64,000 nt of DNA from a virus: the IMG/VR virus record IMGVR_UViG_3300044974_000700, positions 1-64,000 of that record. One strand, given 5' to 3'. Shown here in pieces: positions 63,392 through 64,000 of this stretch. The first letter of the stretch is position 1, and every line of letters starts with the position of its first letter. The notes beneath the pieces are model-generated. The model worked only from the letters and a program-made list of their open reading frames with translations, was not told the origin of the DNA and ran no database searches. A program made the translations under genes and the position numbers.

Positions 63392-64000
63392 TTTCTTCTT
63401 TCAAATTATCAACTACATCAGGATTATCTTTAAGATATTGAACTGCTTTTGCTCTTCCCTGTAATCTTTCTCCATTTACTGTATACCATGCTCCGCCTTT
63501 TTCCACGATACCGCACATTTCTGCAACATCTAAAGTTTCTCCAACTCCATCTACTCCTAAAGTTTCTCCTTGGAAGTAGAAATCATATTGTCCAGATAGA
63601 TTTGGGGGCCCAAGTTTGTTGTAATCAATAATCCAATTAACTGGTCTTCCGACTCTTTGTTCAATAATTTTATCGCCAACCTTAATGCCAGATTTGATAG
63701 CATTAGCCTCAGCCTCGGAAGACCAAAGCTTAATGACTGTGGAGGAAAAGAATTTGACTGCCATTCCTCCCGTAGGTATGTGGCTGGCATGCATAGAGCC
63801 AAATTGATTTCTTTGTTGGGAAATGAGAACAAGTAATGTATTTTTGTTTGCATAATTTAACATTTTGACCGCATGGGTCATATCCTTTGCTTCTGCGCCT
63901 ATTTGTTTTGTGTCCTCAAGTTTTTTGAGTTCATCTGAATCTTTTTCAAAATATATTGCAGGAAGAAGCGCAGATATAGAATCAACTACAATTATATCTA
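63375..64000 (-). CDS. recA: RecA-like recombinase (5' end outside window)
   Basis: Frame open to base 64000, so the N-terminal part with Walker A is missing. Visible: Walker B IIVVDSISALLPA, then TLLVLISQQRNQFGSM and the L2-like GGMAVKFFSSTVIKLW, all typical of RecA/UvsX. The C-terminal LQGRAKAVQYLKDNPDVVDN follows. Strand exchange in phage recombination. The last gene of the visible recombination cluster. Confidence 0.88.
   Translation of the reverse strand, partial: DIIVVDSISALLPAIYFEKDSDELKKLEDTKQIGAEAKDMTHAVKMLNYANKNTLLVLISQQRNQFGSMHASHIPTGGMAVKFFSSTVIKLWSSEAEANAIKSGIKVGDKIIEQRVGRPVNWIIDYNKLGPPNLSGQYDFYFQGETLGVDGVGETLDVAEMCGIVEKGGAWYTVNGERLQGRAKAVQYLKDNPDVVDNLKEEIDARY

Noticed and set aside
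1-64000. Integrase, transposase, insertion sequences or attachment sites
   Set aside because: No recombinase, IS-type inverted repeats or duplicated target sites were found; the tRNA genes are complete and without repeated 3' ends nearby.

Overview
This window looks like part of the genome of a large tailed double-stranded DNA phage (Caudoviricetes) of an AT-rich actinobacterium. The phage assignment rests on a large terminase with its small partner, a run of tail-fibre genes with 'SxIGNVS.xEIxxLxGVxSxIQTQL'-type repeats, an endolysin, phage-style SSB/RecA/RuvC genes and eight tRNA genes. The actinobacterial host is inferred from a WhiB protein, an Lsr2 C-terminal DNA-binding domain, a proteasome-beta-like subunit, a class II NrdJ, GP88/DUF932/DUF7455-like actinophage genes, and promoters that match the mycobacterial RecA-NDp/PafBC DNA-damage motif. 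The AT-rich composition and host-like secreted proteins would suit a freshwater actinobacterium (Nanopelagicales-like), but that is only an inference.

Layout. 1-7,700 (minus): tail-fibre and baseplate-appendage genes plus a small membrane protein. 7,759-9,690 (minus): ribonucleotide reductase. 9,905-12,049 (plus): secreted muralytic enzyme, four or so small genes, a three-hairpin terminator region and a leaderless oxygenase gene. 12,046-16,716 (minus): 2-oxoglutarate (2OG) oxygenases, a luciferase-like monooxygenase and tRNA-Ile. 16,978-28,700 (plus): a dense early-type region of about 38 short genes, many behind near-identical promoters (TGTCRGTG-N8-TATAAT) and the same leader AACGAAAGGAA. 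It also holds a DnaA-box cluster and a candidate small RNA whose loop is complementary to that leader. 28,700-29,180: AT-rich non-coding region with TTGATCA repeats. 29,181-46,323 (minus): accessory metabolism (many 2OG oxygenases, AdoMet decarboxylase-like protein, sulfotransferase, second luciferase-like protein, thioredoxin, UV-glycosylase-like protein, subtilase, proteasome-like subunit, WhiB). 46,324-50,222 (minus): lysis and membrane cassette with a PA14 surface protein. 50,274-55,714: Hsp20, carbamoyltransferase interrupted by an amber codon, two SGNH-like proteins, tRNAs and an AhpC-AhpD pair. 55,748-64,000 (minus): tRNAs, terminase, replication and recombination genes ending in a RecA gene cut by the window edge.

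How the parts may work together. The early region looks set to be switched on as one regulon by a host DNA-damage activator and possibly tuned after transcription by the small RNA. The accessory block carries at least twelve 2OG-Fe(II) oxygenase domains, two luciferase-like flavin monooxygenases, a TauD-like enzyme, a sulfotransferase and an APS-kinase-like/nucleotidyltransferase fusion, which together hint at sulfur or organosulfur chemistry or at modification of proteins or glycans. AhpC/AhpD, thioredoxin, Hsp20 and the UV-glycosylase-like protein point to protection against oxidative and light stress. Capsid, portal and tail-core genes are not in this window.
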